Positions 5,804 through 14,255 of a DNA stretch of 30,150 nucleotides are shown here, piece by piece. Position numbers and translations under genes: made by a program. This DNA is from an uncultured bacterium. GTDB taxonomy: Bacteria; Actinomycetota; Aquicultoria; SKW223; CALKMS01. How positions within the stretch are numbered: the stretch's first letter is position 1; each line of letters opens with the position of its first letter. A model generated the notes under the pieces. The model saw nothing but the letters and a program-made list of their open reading frames with translations. It was not told where the DNA came from and searched no databases. The stretch covers positions 1 through 30,150 of the forward strand of contig CALKMS010000028.1 of assembly GCA_938091145.1 (NCBI GenBank). Direction: 5' to 3'.

Positions 5804-7739
5804 CTTGACCTTTCTGACGATAACGCCTAATTAAGGCCAAGATAATAATAACAATCAAAGTAAAAAAGATAAAGGTCGAAAGAAAAGTAAAATAGTTTGA
5901 TTCAACAGTAATTCTTGCTTTAACCAATGGAATTTTGCTCTTAGGAGAGAAAAGCTCCACTTTTAACCGATATTCACCCGGTCTTTTAGTAGTTACAGGA
6001 ATTAAAAAAGTGCTTTCCTGAGGATTTAGGATTACTGAGCGCCTGTTTTTCTTAATTATTAGCTCGGGATGAACTGAATGAACCCTCAAAATCGCTTTAA
6101 GAGGAACACCAGAGTCATTGCTTATGTTGAGGGGGATCTTCCCTGATTGGCTTGAAAGTGTAACCTTTTGCTCAGAAATACTCACTTTCCCCCAAAGCTT
6201 TTCATAATAAGCGTCAATCTTTTTTATAAAGGATTTTATTTGTTCGTCGTTGCTTTCCTGATTGCTGAGTAGACCCTCGAGCACCAGAAAAAGCTTTTCT
6301 ATCTCTTGCCTTTTCTTGTTTTCTTGAAAAGTTGTTTCAAGATAAACAGCAGTTTTTTCACGCTGTCTCTCTATTTTTTTAAAAAGTTCAAGCCGTTCCT
6401 TATCGGGAAGGTTGCTTATTCCATATTCGCTATTACTTTCCGAAAGATAGGTTAAATCCGAAAGTTTTTCCAGCCTAATCCAGGGAATTTTCTGAACAGA
6501 ATACAACAACGACTCAAAAATCGCTAACCTTTGTGGCGGGATTTCAATGGTAACCAATTTTTCGGCTTGATTGCCTAAAAGATAAATTTCAGCTAGATCA
6601 GCAATCATATCCTGAACAATAAGATGAGGTTCTTTATTTTTTTTCAGAGCTTGAGTTATGTTGGAATAAACTGGAACGAGAGTAACCTTGCCAAAAGAAA
6701 GAGGGGGAATGTAAATAGGAGTGGTAGTGGAGTTCGAACTCAGATGAGCATTATCAACTAAAACGTAGTTTGACGTTTGGCTCAAATTAGGAATTATTTT
6801 TGGTGAAACAGACAGTTTGGCCGGTCTCAAGCCAGCTGGCGGATATGAAAGCCCTAGTTCTTTTTGAATTGTTTCTTTGCCAGCCTCTATTTGCCTTTCT
6901 AAATCATTTGTCCAGTTTAGTTCGCCCAAAACACAGAGATCTGGAAGGGCGTAGGGCATTGCTAAAAATTCAAGCTGCTGCTGGGTGCTCAATTTTTGAT
7001 AAAGTTGATACGTTTTTTGGGCATTTAACGCCTCTTTAGAAGAAGACAAAATATTTAATACTTCAGCTCCTTCCTGAACTTTATACCCATCTGCCACATC
7101 TTTCATTTGCTCAATTAAAACCGGTGAAAGAAAGAGATTTAACTTCAAACTCGGGCGTTTAAGAAGAAAGTCAGCGAAAGCATAAATAAAACCTGGAGCC
7201 TTTGGGTTAGTATCTAAATCCCGCTGAATTAACTCATCTTTATAAACACCGTCGGCATCATGACGAACACCCTCTTCAAATCCCGAAGTTATTGCCAAGT
7301 GAAGGGGATATCCAGTTTTGCTGACAATTATCAGCTTTGTTTCGATTTCCGCCGTTTTTTTGCCCCGCAGAAAAAAATTTACGCGAATTGGATAAACTCC
7401 GTCCTTTATCTTTAAATTTTTGACTGTCTCAGTTATTTCATACTGGGTTAAACCGTTTCTTAGTTTATTTTCCCAGATTTTCTTCTGATAAACCTTCTTG
7501 CCATTTTTATCCTTTATCTCCAGAACTGTTAAAGCAGATGGGTTCTTATTCGAAGGATTATTTATCTGGATGACAGCTTGGAAATTTTCCGTTATCCTAT
7601 AATAGGGCTTTTCAAAAAAAAAGCTAACGGATGGCTCTTGGTTGGAAGGAGGCACAGCTAATAACCGGTTAACCGTAAAAGCAAAAAAGATTAAAATAAA
7701 TAAAAGAACATTTAGCAACCTGGTTTTCGTGCCTGGCAT
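5796..7739 (-). CDS. DUF6049-like secreted, C-terminally membrane-anchored protein
   Basis: A 647-residue protein from the ATG at 7739. It has a signal peptide (TRLLNVLLFILIFFAFTVN), an Ig-like beta domain (to about 140), a large middle domain, a second beta domain (about 530-610) and one C-terminal span (LSTFIFFTLIVIIILALI) with a basic cytoplasmic tail. In the middle domain, 'LAMPYALPDLCVLGE', a following 'PPAGLRPAKLSVSPKIIPNL' and 'YVLVDNAHLSS' echo the 'PYADPDvaaL... aWPadG... vLLs' pattern of DUF6049 (Rv3909-type) proteins, which relate distantly to GH57/deacetylase barrels. In mycobacteria that gene lies beside murJ and near trxB-trxA, as here. Role unknown; cell envelope or surface polymer work is likely. 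An earlier in-frame start at 7853 would run into lon and lacks a signal peptide. Confidence 0.75.
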   Translation of the reverse strand: MPGTKTRLLNVLLFILIFFAFTVNRLLAVPPSNQEPSVSFFFEKPYYRITENFQAVIQINNPSNKNPSALTVLEIKDKNGKKVYQKKIWENKLRNGLTQYEITETVKNLKIKDGVYPIRVNFFLRGKKTAEIETKLIIVSKTGYPLHLAITSGFEEGVRHDADGVYKDELIQRDLDTNPKAPGFIYAFADFLLKRPSLKLNLFLSPVLIEQMKDVADGYKVQEGAEVLNILSSSKEALNAQKTYQLYQKLSTQQQLEFLAMPYALPDLCVLGELNWTNDLERQIEAGKETIQKELGLSYPPAGLRPAKLSVSPKIIPNLSQTSNYVLVDNAHLSSNSTTTPIYIPPLSFGKVTLVPVYSNITQALKKNKEPHLIVQDMIADLAEIYLLGNQAEKLVTIEIPPQRLAIFESLLYSVQKIPWIRLEKLSDLTYLSESNSEYGISNLPDKERLELFKKIERQREKTAVYLETTFQENKKRQEIEKLFLVLEGLLSNQESNDEQIKSFIKKIDAYYEKLWGKVSISEQKVTLSSQSGKIPLNISNDSGVPLKAILRVHSVHPELIIKKNRRSVILNPQESTFLIPVTTKRPGEYRLKVELFSPKSKIPLVKARITVESNYFTFLSTFIFFTLIVIIILALIRRYRQKGQDE

Positions 7740-7746
7740 AATGAAA

Positions 7747-7752
7747 ATCTTA
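7747..7752 (-). promoter_or_regulatory. Candidate -10 box implying a leaderless transcript for the DUF6049-like gene
   Basis: TAAGAT lies 7 bases before the ATG at 7739, which would place the transcription start on the start codon itself. No ribosome-binding site is visible before this ATG, unlike nearly every other gene here. Leaderless messages are common in Actinobacteria. There is no convincing -35 box, so the call is tentative. Confidence 0.35.
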
Positions 7753-7782
7753 CCATTTTTTTTAAAGCTAAGGAAAGCGTAG

Positions 7783-10182
7783 GTGAGAGTATTGGGTAAT
7801 CGAGAAAAAGCAGAAATACCTGATGTTTTACCCTTGATACCCTTAAGGGACATGGTTGTTTTTCCTCATCTGGTTGTTCCTCTCTTTATTGGACGCCCCA
7901 AATCCCTAAGAGCTTTAGAAGAAGCAATGAAGCTAAGTCACTATGTGGCATTGGTAGCTCAAAAAGAAGGGGAAATTGAAGATCCAGGGCCGGAAGATCT
8001 TTACGAGTTCGGTTGTGTTGCCCTAATCATGCAAGAACTGAAGTTGCCGGAAGGCACAGCAAAAGCTTTAGTAGAAGGTGTTAAGCGTTTTCGCCTGCTT
8101 GATGTGTTACAAACCGAACCGTTTGTTTCGGTTCGGATTGACTTAATTGAAGACATAAAAGTTAAAAATCAAAAGACGGAAGCCCTGATGCGCAATGTAA
8201 TACACCAGTTTGAAAAAACAACCCAGTTAGGCAAGCCTGTCCCCAGAGAAGTTTTTCTGGCGGCCACTAACATCGACGACCCTGGTCGGCTAGCTGACTT
8301 TCTGGCTTTTCACTTGAGCTTGAAAACCTCTGAACGCCAGGAAATCCTACAAGCAGTCAACACCACTGAGAGATTAGAAAAAGTCAGCTTTTATCTGGGA
8401 AGGGAAATTGAAGTCCTGGAAATTGGCAGTAAAATTCAGTCTCGGGTCAGAGAACAAATGGATAAAGCCCAGAGAGAATACTACTTGCGCGAGCAACTCA
8501 AAGCAATCCAGAAAGAGCTTGGTATGGTAGATGATCAAGAAGCTGAAATTGAAGAAATCCGGGAAAAAATAAAAAAAGCTAAAATGCCTGAAGAAGTAGA
8601 AGCTAAAGCTTTAAAAGAGCTAGATCGCTTCGCTAAAATGCCTCCAAACTCGGCAGAAGTCTCAGTTGTTCGAACTTACCTTGACTGGCTGATAAATCTC
8701 CCTTGGAGTAAAAGGACTAAAGAGAAACTAGATCTCAAAAAAGCTGCAAAAATCCTCGATCAAGACCACTACGGACTGGAAAAAGTAAAAGAGAGAGTAT
8801 TAGAGTATCTAGCCGTTCACAAACTAACCAAAGGCAAAGCTAAGGGTTCGATTCTCTGTTTTGTCGGCCCCCCCGGCACCGGTAAAACCTCCATTGGAAA
8901 ATCAATTGCTCGCTCTCTAGGACGAAAATTTATCAGAATTTCTCTTGGTGGAATAAGAGATGAAGCAGAAATTCGTGGACATCGCCGCACTTACGTTGGT
9001 GCCCTACCGGGAAGAATAATTCAGGCTATCGCTCAGGCAAAAAGCAAAAACCCTGTCTTCATGCTTGACGAAATTGACAAAATTGGCATTGATTTTCGAG
9101 GTGATCCTTCATCCGCTTTGCTCGAAGTTTTAGACCCGGAACAGAACTTTTCGTTTTCTGATCACTACTTGGAAGTTCCTTTTGATCTCTCTGAAGTGTT
9201 ATTTATTTGTACCGCCAACATTCTTGATACTGTTCCACCCGCTTTACGGGACCGAATGGAAGTAATTCATTATCCTGGTTACACCGAAGATGAAAAATTT
9301 GAAATTGCCCGTCGCTACCTCGTACCCAAACAGCTTAAAGCTCACGGTTTAACTTCTAAAAACCTGGTAATAACCAAAGAAGCACTTTTTAAAATTATTC
9401 GAGAGTATACTCGAGAAGCAGGAGTGCGAAACTTAGAACGAGAAATTGGTGCAATCTGCCGCCAAGTAGCAAAGAAGATTGTTGAAGGTGAAACTAAAAG
9501 TGTTAGGGTAACACCGAAAAAAATCCACGACTTCCTGGGACCGCCTCGGTTTCGCTACGGAATGGCTGAACAAAAAGATGAAGTTGGAGTCGTGACCGGC
9601 GTAGCCTGGACAGAAGTTGGCGGAGACATCATGTTTGTTGAAGCCACCTTGATGAAAGGCAAAGGGAACTTGATTTTAACGGGCCACCTTGGTGAAGTAA
9701 TGCGGGAGTCAGCCCAAGCAGCAGTTTCCTATATTCGTTCTAAAGCAAAAACTCTAGGAATAGATGAAAGGTTTGCCGAAAAATACGATATTCATATTCA
9801 TGTGCCTGAAGGAGCAATTCCAAAAGACGGACCTTCGGCAGGAATCACAATGGCAACAGCCCTTTACTCAGCTCTGGCTAAAATTAAAGTTCGAAAAGAT
9901 GTGGCTATGACCGGAGAAATAACCCTCCGAGGCCACGTTTTACCCGTCGGTGGCATAAAAGAGAAAGTTTTAGCTGCCCATCGAGCCGGAATTAAAGAAT
10001 TTATCTTGCCACGCGACAACGAGAAAGACCTCACCTTAGTAGCCAAACATGTGAAAAATGAGCTAAAATTTCACCTCGTTGATCGAGTAGATGAAGTCTT
10101 CAAGATAGCCCTTTTAAACAAAGAAGAAAAAAAGAAAAAAAATAAACTCAAAGCCAAAAAAGAGTTAAAGGTCAAGAGTTGA
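7783..10182 (+). CDS. lon: ATP-dependent protease Lon (LonA type)
   Basis: A 799-residue cytosolic protease. The N-terminal substrate domain starts DVLPLIPLRDMVVFPHLVV. A coiled middle (about 210-290) leads to the AAA+ module with Walker A GPPGTGKT (362-369) and Walker B FMLDEID (426-432). The C-terminal protease has the serine in PKDGPSAG (Ser685) and the partner lysine Lys728 in GGIKEKVL, 43 residues on as in E. coli. A Lys-rich tail of about 20 residues ends the protein. The start is GTG (7783) or TTG (7792); both have plausible ribosome sites and no ATG fits. It is divergent from the DUF6049-like gene across 43 bases. No CIRCE or HAIR heat-shock operator was found in that gap. It overlaps the phosphodiesterase gene by four bases. 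Confidence 0.96.
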   Translation: MRVLGNREKAEIPDVLPLIPLRDMVVFPHLVVPLFIGRPKSLRALEEAMKLSHYVALVAQKEGEIEDPGPEDLYEFGCVALIMQELKLPEGTAKALVEGVKRFRLLDVLQTEPFVSVRIDLIEDIKVKNQKTEALMRNVIHQFEKTTQLGKPVPREVFLAATNIDDPGRLADFLAFHLSLKTSERQEILQAVNTTERLEKVSFYLGREIEVLEIGSKIQSRVREQMDKAQREYYLREQLKAIQKELGMVDDQEAEIEEIREKIKKAKMPEEVEAKALKELDRFAKMPPNSAEVSVVRTYLDWLINLPWSKRTKEKLDLKKAAKILDQDHYGLEKVKERVLEYLAVHKLTKGKAKGSILCFVGPPGTGKTSIGKSIARSLGRKFIRISLGGIRDEAEIRGHRRTYVGALPGRIIQAIAQAKSKNPVFMLDEIDKIGIDFRGDPSSALLEVLDPEQNFSFSDHYLEVPFDLSEVLFICTANILDTVPPALRDRMEVIHYPGYTEDEKFEIARRYLVPKQLKAHGLTSKNLVITKEALFKIIREYTREAGVRNLEREIGAICRQVAKKIVEGETKSVRVTPKKIHDFLGPPRFRYGMAEQKDEVGVVTGVAWTEVGGDIMFVEATLMKGKGNLILTGHLGEVMRESAQAAVSYIRSKAKTLGIDERFAEKYDIHIHVPEGAIPKDGPSAGITMATALYSALAKIKVRKDVAMTGEITLRGHVLPVGGIKEKVLAAHRAGIKEFILPRDNEKDLTLVAKHVKNELKFHLVDRVDEVFKIALLNKEEKKKKNKLKAKKELKVKS

Positions 10183-10685
10183 AAATAGGAGTTGTTTCCG
10201 ATACTCATCTCTCTAAAATCGACTTTTCCCTTCCCAACCAGAAAAAATTTCTTCAAAAAGCTGAAGAGTTCTTTAAAGATGTAAATTTAATCCTTCACGC
10301 TGGCGATATTGGCTCTTTCGAAGTCATCAACTTCCTAGAAAAGTTTGCTCCAGTAAAAGCAGTTTATGGCAATATGGATGATTTGCTGTTACGACGGTCT
10401 CTTCCAGAAAAATTGACCTTTGAGGTTGGTGAACTAAAAATTGGCTTAACACACGGTTCAGGCCCCCCATGGGAAATCACCGATCGAGTGCTCAAAGTTT
10501 TTTCTAAAGAAGATTTGGATTGCTTGGTTTTCGGGCACACCCACGAACCTTTAAATAAGGTCGTTTCCGGTCTCCTTTTGTTTAATCCTGGCTCGCCAAC
10601 CGATAATGTTTATGCCACTCAAAACTCCTTTGGTCTTTTATACGTTGAGGGCAAACAAATAAAAGGAGAAATTGTAACGCTCTAA
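10179..10685 (+). CDS. YfcE/MJ0936-type metallophosphoesterase
   Basis: A 168-residue small phosphodiesterase of the calcineurin-like fold. The ordered metal-binding motifs are all there: SDTH (8-11), HAGDIG, YGNMDD, LTHGSG and FGHTHEP. YfcE-type enzymes hydrolyse phosphodiesters with Mn2+; their natural substrates are mostly unknown. The start is TTG, overlapping the lon stop (TTGA), which argues for translational coupling and one transcript with lon. A link to protein quality control is only positional. A short inverted repeat (TCTCTC/GAGAGA, 10685-10705) follows the stop but lacks a T-run, so I do not call a terminator. Confidence 0.9.
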   Translation: MKIGVVSDTHLSKIDFSLPNQKKFLQKAEEFFKDVNLILHAGDIGSFEVINFLEKFAPVKAVYGNMDDLLLRRSLPEKLTFEVGELKIGLTHGSGPPWEITDRVLKVFSKEDLDCLVFGHTHEPLNKVVSGLLLFNPGSPTDNVYATQNSFGLLYVEGKQIKGEIVTL

Positions 10686-10842
10686 ATTCTCTCCTTTGAT
10701 TGAGAGATTAGTTTTCACAAGCAGAAAATGTCTCTTGAAAGTCGGCTTACAATTCTTAAAAAATGAAATTTGCCTTTCAAAATTAAATTTTTCCGCTCGG
10801 CCGCAAGGTAAACTTTTTAAACGAAAGGTAAATGATCTCATC

Positions 10843-10891
10843 TTGACGTTAAAAGCAGTTAGAGATAAAATTGAAAATGAAAATCATTTGC
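10843..10891 (+). promoter_or_regulatory. feoB promoter overlapped by a Fur box
   Basis: TTGACG (10843-10848), 17 bases, TAAAAT (10866-10871). Immediately after, 10873-10891 matches the 19-bp Fur consensus at 15 of 19 positions and contains a perfect inverted repeat AAATGA-AAA-TCATTT. The box covers the expected start point near 10878. Iron-loaded Fur, encoded at the end of the same operon, should repress it. The rest of the gap (10686-10842) holds no gene I can support. Confidence 0.75.
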
Positions 10892-10906
10892 AAAAAAGAT
10901 AAAACA

Positions 10907-12892
10907 ATGCATCAAAATAAGAAAGAAAAAATCAGTCATCGGCATCCTCAGCCGAAAAGAAAAGATAATTCAATCCTTTTGGTTGGACCGCCCAATGTTG
11001 GCAAAAGTGCAATATTTACTATCCTCACTGGCCAATATGTTGACGTCTCCAACTACCCAGGAACAACAGTTGAAGTGTTTTCCGGACTTTCCAATTTTCC
11101 TCCTTTTATTGAAGTAGTAGATACCCCGGGAATAAACAACCTTTTCCCCCACTCACTTGAGGAAGAAGTTGCGCGAGACATCATCTTAAAAAACAAGGAC
11201 ACATCAACTGTCATTTTAATCGTCGACGCTAAAAATCTCCGCCGGGGATTGCTTCTAGCTACCCAGTTAGCCGAAATAGGAGTACCTTTTGTTTTTAACC
11301 TAAATATGGCTGACGAAGCCGAAAAACTTGGCCTTTCTATTGACCTTTTCAAACTCTCCAAAGCTTTGAAAACTGAAGTTAATACCACCGTAGCGACTGA
11401 AAAAAAGGGGGTTGAGGAGCTTAAAAAAAAGCTAGGCTCGGCCCGACAGTCAGATTTTTATCCCCGCTTTGAGCAAAAAATCGAAGAAGCAATTAATGAA
11501 CTTATTACTCTTTTACCTAAACCGTCTACCCGATATGAAGCTCTGGCAGTTTTAATAAACGACCGCTTTTATCTTTCCAAGTTAGCCAGCAAGATAGACA
11601 AAAAGACCCTACAAAAAGTTCTAAAAATCAGAGAAAAACTTGCTTCTCATTACAGCGAACCCTTAGCTTTTGTCATTGAATCACACCGCGCTAGATTCAT
11701 TGAAAACCTAATCGAAAAAGTTTTGTTTAGGGAAGTAAAGCGAACTGAGGAAAAGGAAAGGCTTTTTTTTGACCAGCTTGCCCTTCATCCAATTTTTGGC
11801 TTTTTCCTCTTGGCTTTTGTTCTTTATTTTGTTTACCTTTTTGTGGGAGTGTTTGGTGCTCAGATCGTCGTTGACTTTACTGAAGATACAATCTTCAATA
11901 AGTTGGTTAATCCATTCTGGACAAGATTAGCCCAGTTTTTACCCTGGAAACTGCTAAAAGACTTTTTGGTGGGCGATTACGGGCTATTAACTGTTGGTCT
12001 TACCTATGCCCTAGCTATTGTTTTCCCGATAGTTCTTTTTTTCTTTCTGGCCTTTTCTTTACTGGAGGACTCAGGATACCTGCCACGATTAGCAACCTTG
12101 CTTAACCGAACTTTTAAAGTTATAGGGCTAAATGGAAAGGCTGTTCTACCAATGATTTTAGGATTAGGTTGCGACACTATGGCCACTTTGACTACCAGAA
12201 TTCTGGATACGCCAAAAGAAAGAATTATCGCCACCTTGCTTTTATCTCTGGGTATCCCTTGTTCAGCCCAGTTAGGAGTAATAACTGGCCTTTTAGGCGG
12301 ACTCTCTTTCAAAGCTCTTTTAATTTTCGTACTGGTAATTGTCTCTCAACTTCTTTTAGTGGGCTTTCTCGCTTCCCGCTTAATCCCAGGAGGAACATCT
12401 GACTTCCTAATTGAAATCCCGCCTTTAAGAATCCCTAAAATTTCTAATATTATTCTCAAAACTAGCTATCGGGTTGAGTGGTATATTAAAGAAGCTGTGC
12501 CACTATTTTTGTTAGGTACAGCTTTCTTATTCTTCCTTGATTTTAGTGGCTTTTTAAAAATAATCGAAAACATAGCTCGCCCGGTGGTTAATTCTTTCCT
12601 TGGTTTACCTGTGGAAACAACCACTGCTTTTATCCTTGGATTCCTCCGTCGAGATTATGGAGCAGCTGGACTTTATAAACTAGCTAAAGCTGGACTGTTA
12701 AATCCACAGCAAATTTTGGTCAGTGTGGTAACTATTACCCTCTTTGTTCCCTGTATCGCCAACTTTTTAGTTATCATCAAAGAGCGTGGATGGAAAGTAG
12801 CTCTGGCTATCGTCAGTTTTATTTTCCCCTTCGCCTTTCTAATTGGGGGCGTCTTAAACTGGTTGCTTAATTATCTCTCAATTAAAATTTAG
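10907..12892 (+). CDS. feoB: Ferrous iron transporter FeoB
   Basis: A 661-residue GTP-gated Fe2+ importer. A short basic, His-containing tail (1-22) precedes the G domain: G1 GPPNVGKS (27-34), G2 around YPGTT, G3 DTPG (72-75), and G4 in the atypical form NLNMAD (NMAD 123-126). Then come a helical spacer and the membrane part with two inverted gate repeats (around 'LGLGCDTMATLTTR' and 'LGFLRRDYGAAG'). I chose the ATG at 10907 because earlier in-frame starts (TTG 10871, ATG 10877) lie inside the promoter/Fur box. Its own ribosome site is weak. FeoA is not a separate gene: a FeoA-like domain is fused to the DtxR protein two genes on. Moderate length, with no C-terminal FeoC-like extension. Confidence 0.95.
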   Translation: MHQNKKEKISHRHPQPKRKDNSILLVGPPNVGKSAIFTILTGQYVDVSNYPGTTVEVFSGLSNFPPFIEVVDTPGINNLFPHSLEEEVARDIILKNKDTSTVILIVDAKNLRRGLLLATQLAEIGVPFVFNLNMADEAEKLGLSIDLFKLSKALKTEVNTTVATEKKGVEELKKKLGSARQSDFYPRFEQKIEEAINELITLLPKPSTRYEALAVLINDRFYLSKLASKIDKKTLQKVLKIREKLASHYSEPLAFVIESHRARFIENLIEKVLFREVKRTEEKERLFFDQLALHPIFGFFLLAFVLYFVYLFVGVFGAQIVVDFTEDTIFNKLVNPFWTRLAQFLPWKLLKDFLVGDYGLLTVGLTYALAIVFPIVLFFFLAFSLLEDSGYLPRLATLLNRTFKVIGLNGKAVLPMILGLGCDTMATLTTRILDTPKERIIATLLLSLGIPCSAQLGVITGLLGGLSFKALLIFVLVIVSQLLLVGFLASRLIPGGTSDFLIEIPPLRIPKISNIILKTSYRVEWYIKEAVPLFLLGTAFLFFLDFSGFLKIIENIARPVVNSFLGLPVETTTAFILGFLRRDYGAAGLYKLAKAGLLNPQQILVSVVTITLFVPCIANFLVIIKERGWKVALAIVSFIFPFAFLIGGVLNWLLNYLSIKI

Positions 12893-12900
12893 GAGTAAAA

Positions 12901-13125
12901 ATGAAAGAAAAGAAAAAAGAAAAACAAGTCAAAGATTTAGTTTGTCCGGTATGTGGAATAACCTTCAATCTCGACGAAAACCAAGCTTGTTCCTCCTGCC
13001 CACTCAAAAGCAAATGCCAGGTTGTTTGCTGCCCAAATTGCGGCTACCAAACTGTAGTAAAAGCTGAATTCACTGATTTTATCGCCAAGCTATTATCAGG
13101 GAAGAAAAAAAATGGAAGAGCATAA
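12901..13125 (+). CDS. Feo-operon small Cys-rich zinc-ribbon-like protein
   Basis: A 74-residue protein with nine cysteines: CPVC, then CSSC with a following C, and CCPNCG. The paired CxxC motifs suggest a zinc ribbon or iron-binding knuckle, with a Lys-rich first ten residues and a hydrophilic C-terminus. Similar short Cys-rich proteins accompany feoB in many anaerobes, where their role is unknown; adaptor, iron chaperone or redox switch are all possible. AGGAG lies 5 bases before the ATG. The gene starts 8 bases after feoB and overlaps the DtxR gene by 14 bases, so it is an integral operon member. Confidence 0.82.
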   Translation: MKEKKKEKQVKDLVCPVCGITFNLDENQACSSCPLKSKCQVVCCPNCGYQTVVKAEFTDFIAKLLSGKKKNGRA

Positions 13126-13768
13126 AATCGACGAAGCTTTAGAAAAGCTCTGGCTTCTAAAAGAAGAGGCTCCTTCAAAAGAGTTTTTCACCACCAGTGG
13201 CTGCATTAAGGAAGCTTCTTTGCTTAAAAAAATGGAAAAGCAAGGCTTGATTAACCTTAAAAAAAACTTAGTAAAATTAACGCCTGAAGGAGAAAGCAAA
13301 GCCAAAAACATTGTTCGCCGCCACCGATTGGCTGAAAGGCTTTTTGCTGACATTATTGATCTCGAACAAGCTCAGGTTGAAGGGCAAGCTTGCCACTACG
13401 AACATCTTTTGAGCGAGGAGTCAGCTGACAGCATTTGTATTCTTTTAGGACACCCCCGGACTTGCCCCCACGGTAAGCCAATTCCTCCAGGAGAATGTTG
13501 CTTAAAAGGAATAAAAGAAGTTCGGCCGCTGGTAATTCCGGTCAGTTTGTTGAGAGAAGGTGAGCGAGCAAAAATTGCCTACATCGGCACTCGGGACGAA
13601 TCCCGCCTAACCCGACTAATCAGTTTGGGTATCATTCCCGGTAATGAAATAACCCTTTTGCAAAAAAAACCTTCCTTTGTGGTAAAAATTGACCAAACTA
13701 AGCTGGCTCTGGATGAAAAAATCGCTGGAGAAATCTTTGTTCGACGGAAGACAAAAAACAGTGAATAA
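13112..13768 (+). CDS. DtxR/MntR-family metal-dependent regulator with C-terminal FeoA domain
   Basis: A 218-residue regulator. Residues 1-65 are a winged-helix region ('LLKKMEKQGLI... VKLTPEGE'), 66-125 the dimer and metal-binding domain (His71 in 'RRHRLAERLF', Cys94-His95-Tyr-Glu97-His98, His114 in 'LGHPRTCPHGKPIP'), and 145-213 a FeoA/SH3-like domain ('GERAKIAYIG... RLISLGIIPGNEITL'). Family members bind Fe2+ or Mn2+ and repress uptake genes. The insert 'PPGECC' adds two cysteines next to Cys118, giving a Cys cluster seen in some Feo-linked members. The helix-turn-helix is shorter than usual before the recognition helix. Fused FeoA may let it regulate FeoB directly. It overlaps both neighbours. 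Confidence 0.88.
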   Translation: MEEHKIDEALEKLWLLKEEAPSKEFFTTSGCIKEASLLKKMEKQGLINLKKNLVKLTPEGESKAKNIVRRHRLAERLFADIIDLEQAQVEGQACHYEHLLSEESADSICILLGHPRTCPHGKPIPPGECCLKGIKEVRPLVIPVSLLREGERAKIAYIGTRDESRLTRLISLGIIPGNEITLLQKKPSFVVKIDQTKLALDEKIAGEIFVRRKTKNSE

Positions 13769-14183
13769 AAGGAAAAAAAATCGCAATTTTCCTGCTGAGT
13801 TGCGATTAACAGCTCAGCGAGAAGTTGTCTGGGAAATAATTCAAGAAACCGGCCATCTTGACGCTGAAGAGCTTTACCTAAAAGCCAAGAAAAAAAATCC
13901 TCGTATTTCTCTTTCTACTGTTTATCGCTCCCTCATTGCTTTTAAAAAGGCAGGTTACCTTCAGGATCTCAATTATGACCGCTCTCATCGGCACTTTGAA
14001 CTTAAACAAGCTGACCATCTTCATTTTATCTGCTCAAACTGCAAAAAAGTCAGTGAACTAAACACCGGAACTTTGACTGCACTGAAAAAGGAAGCCGAAG
14101 AAGCTTTAAAAGTAAAGATTGAAAAAACCGATCTTACCTTAGTAGGGCTGTGCGAAAAGTGTCTGCAAAAACAAAAAAAGTAA
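13761..14183 (+). CDS. fur: Fur-family ferric uptake regulator
   Basis: A 140-residue Fur protein. The DNA-binding part is 'LRLTAQREVVWEIIQETG' with recognition helix 'ISLSTVYRSLIAFKKAGYL'. The dimer domain has the His-rich site HRHFE and HLHFIC, and two structural zinc pairs, CSNC (91-94) and CEKC (131-134). I chose the GTG at 13761, which overlaps the end of the DtxR gene by eight bases; the longer frame from 13689 adds 24 non-family residues. PerR, Zur and Fur cannot be separated with certainty, but the position in the feo operon and the Fur box upstream of feoB favour iron. It ends the operon; only a weak AT-only hairpin (14185-14200) follows. Confidence 0.92.
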   Translation: MNKRKKNRNFPAELRLTAQREVVWEIIQETGHLDAEELYLKAKKKNPRISLSTVYRSLIAFKKAGYLQDLNYDRSHRHFELKQADHLHFICSNCKKVSELNTGTLTALKKEAEEALKVKIEKTDLTLVGLCEKCLQKQKK

Positions 14184-14255
14184 ACTAAAAAACTTTTTAG
14201 GCTCCTCTTTTTCTCTTAATCTTCCTTTGGTAAAATTAAAATTTGGTCATCGAAT

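Noticed and set aside
7740..7782. CIRCE or HAIR heat-shock operator before lon
   Set aside because: No TTAGCACTC-type or CTTGAGT/ACTCAAG inverted repeat is present in the gap or next to it.
10696..10902. 68-aa plus-strand frame between the phosphodiesterase and feoB
   Set aside because: It runs through the feoB promoter and Fur box, has no ATG or ribosome site and no recognised family.
14185..14200. CTAAAA-AACT-TTTTAG hairpin after fur as a terminator
   Set aside because: Only A-T pairs and no proper T-run follows; too weak to call.
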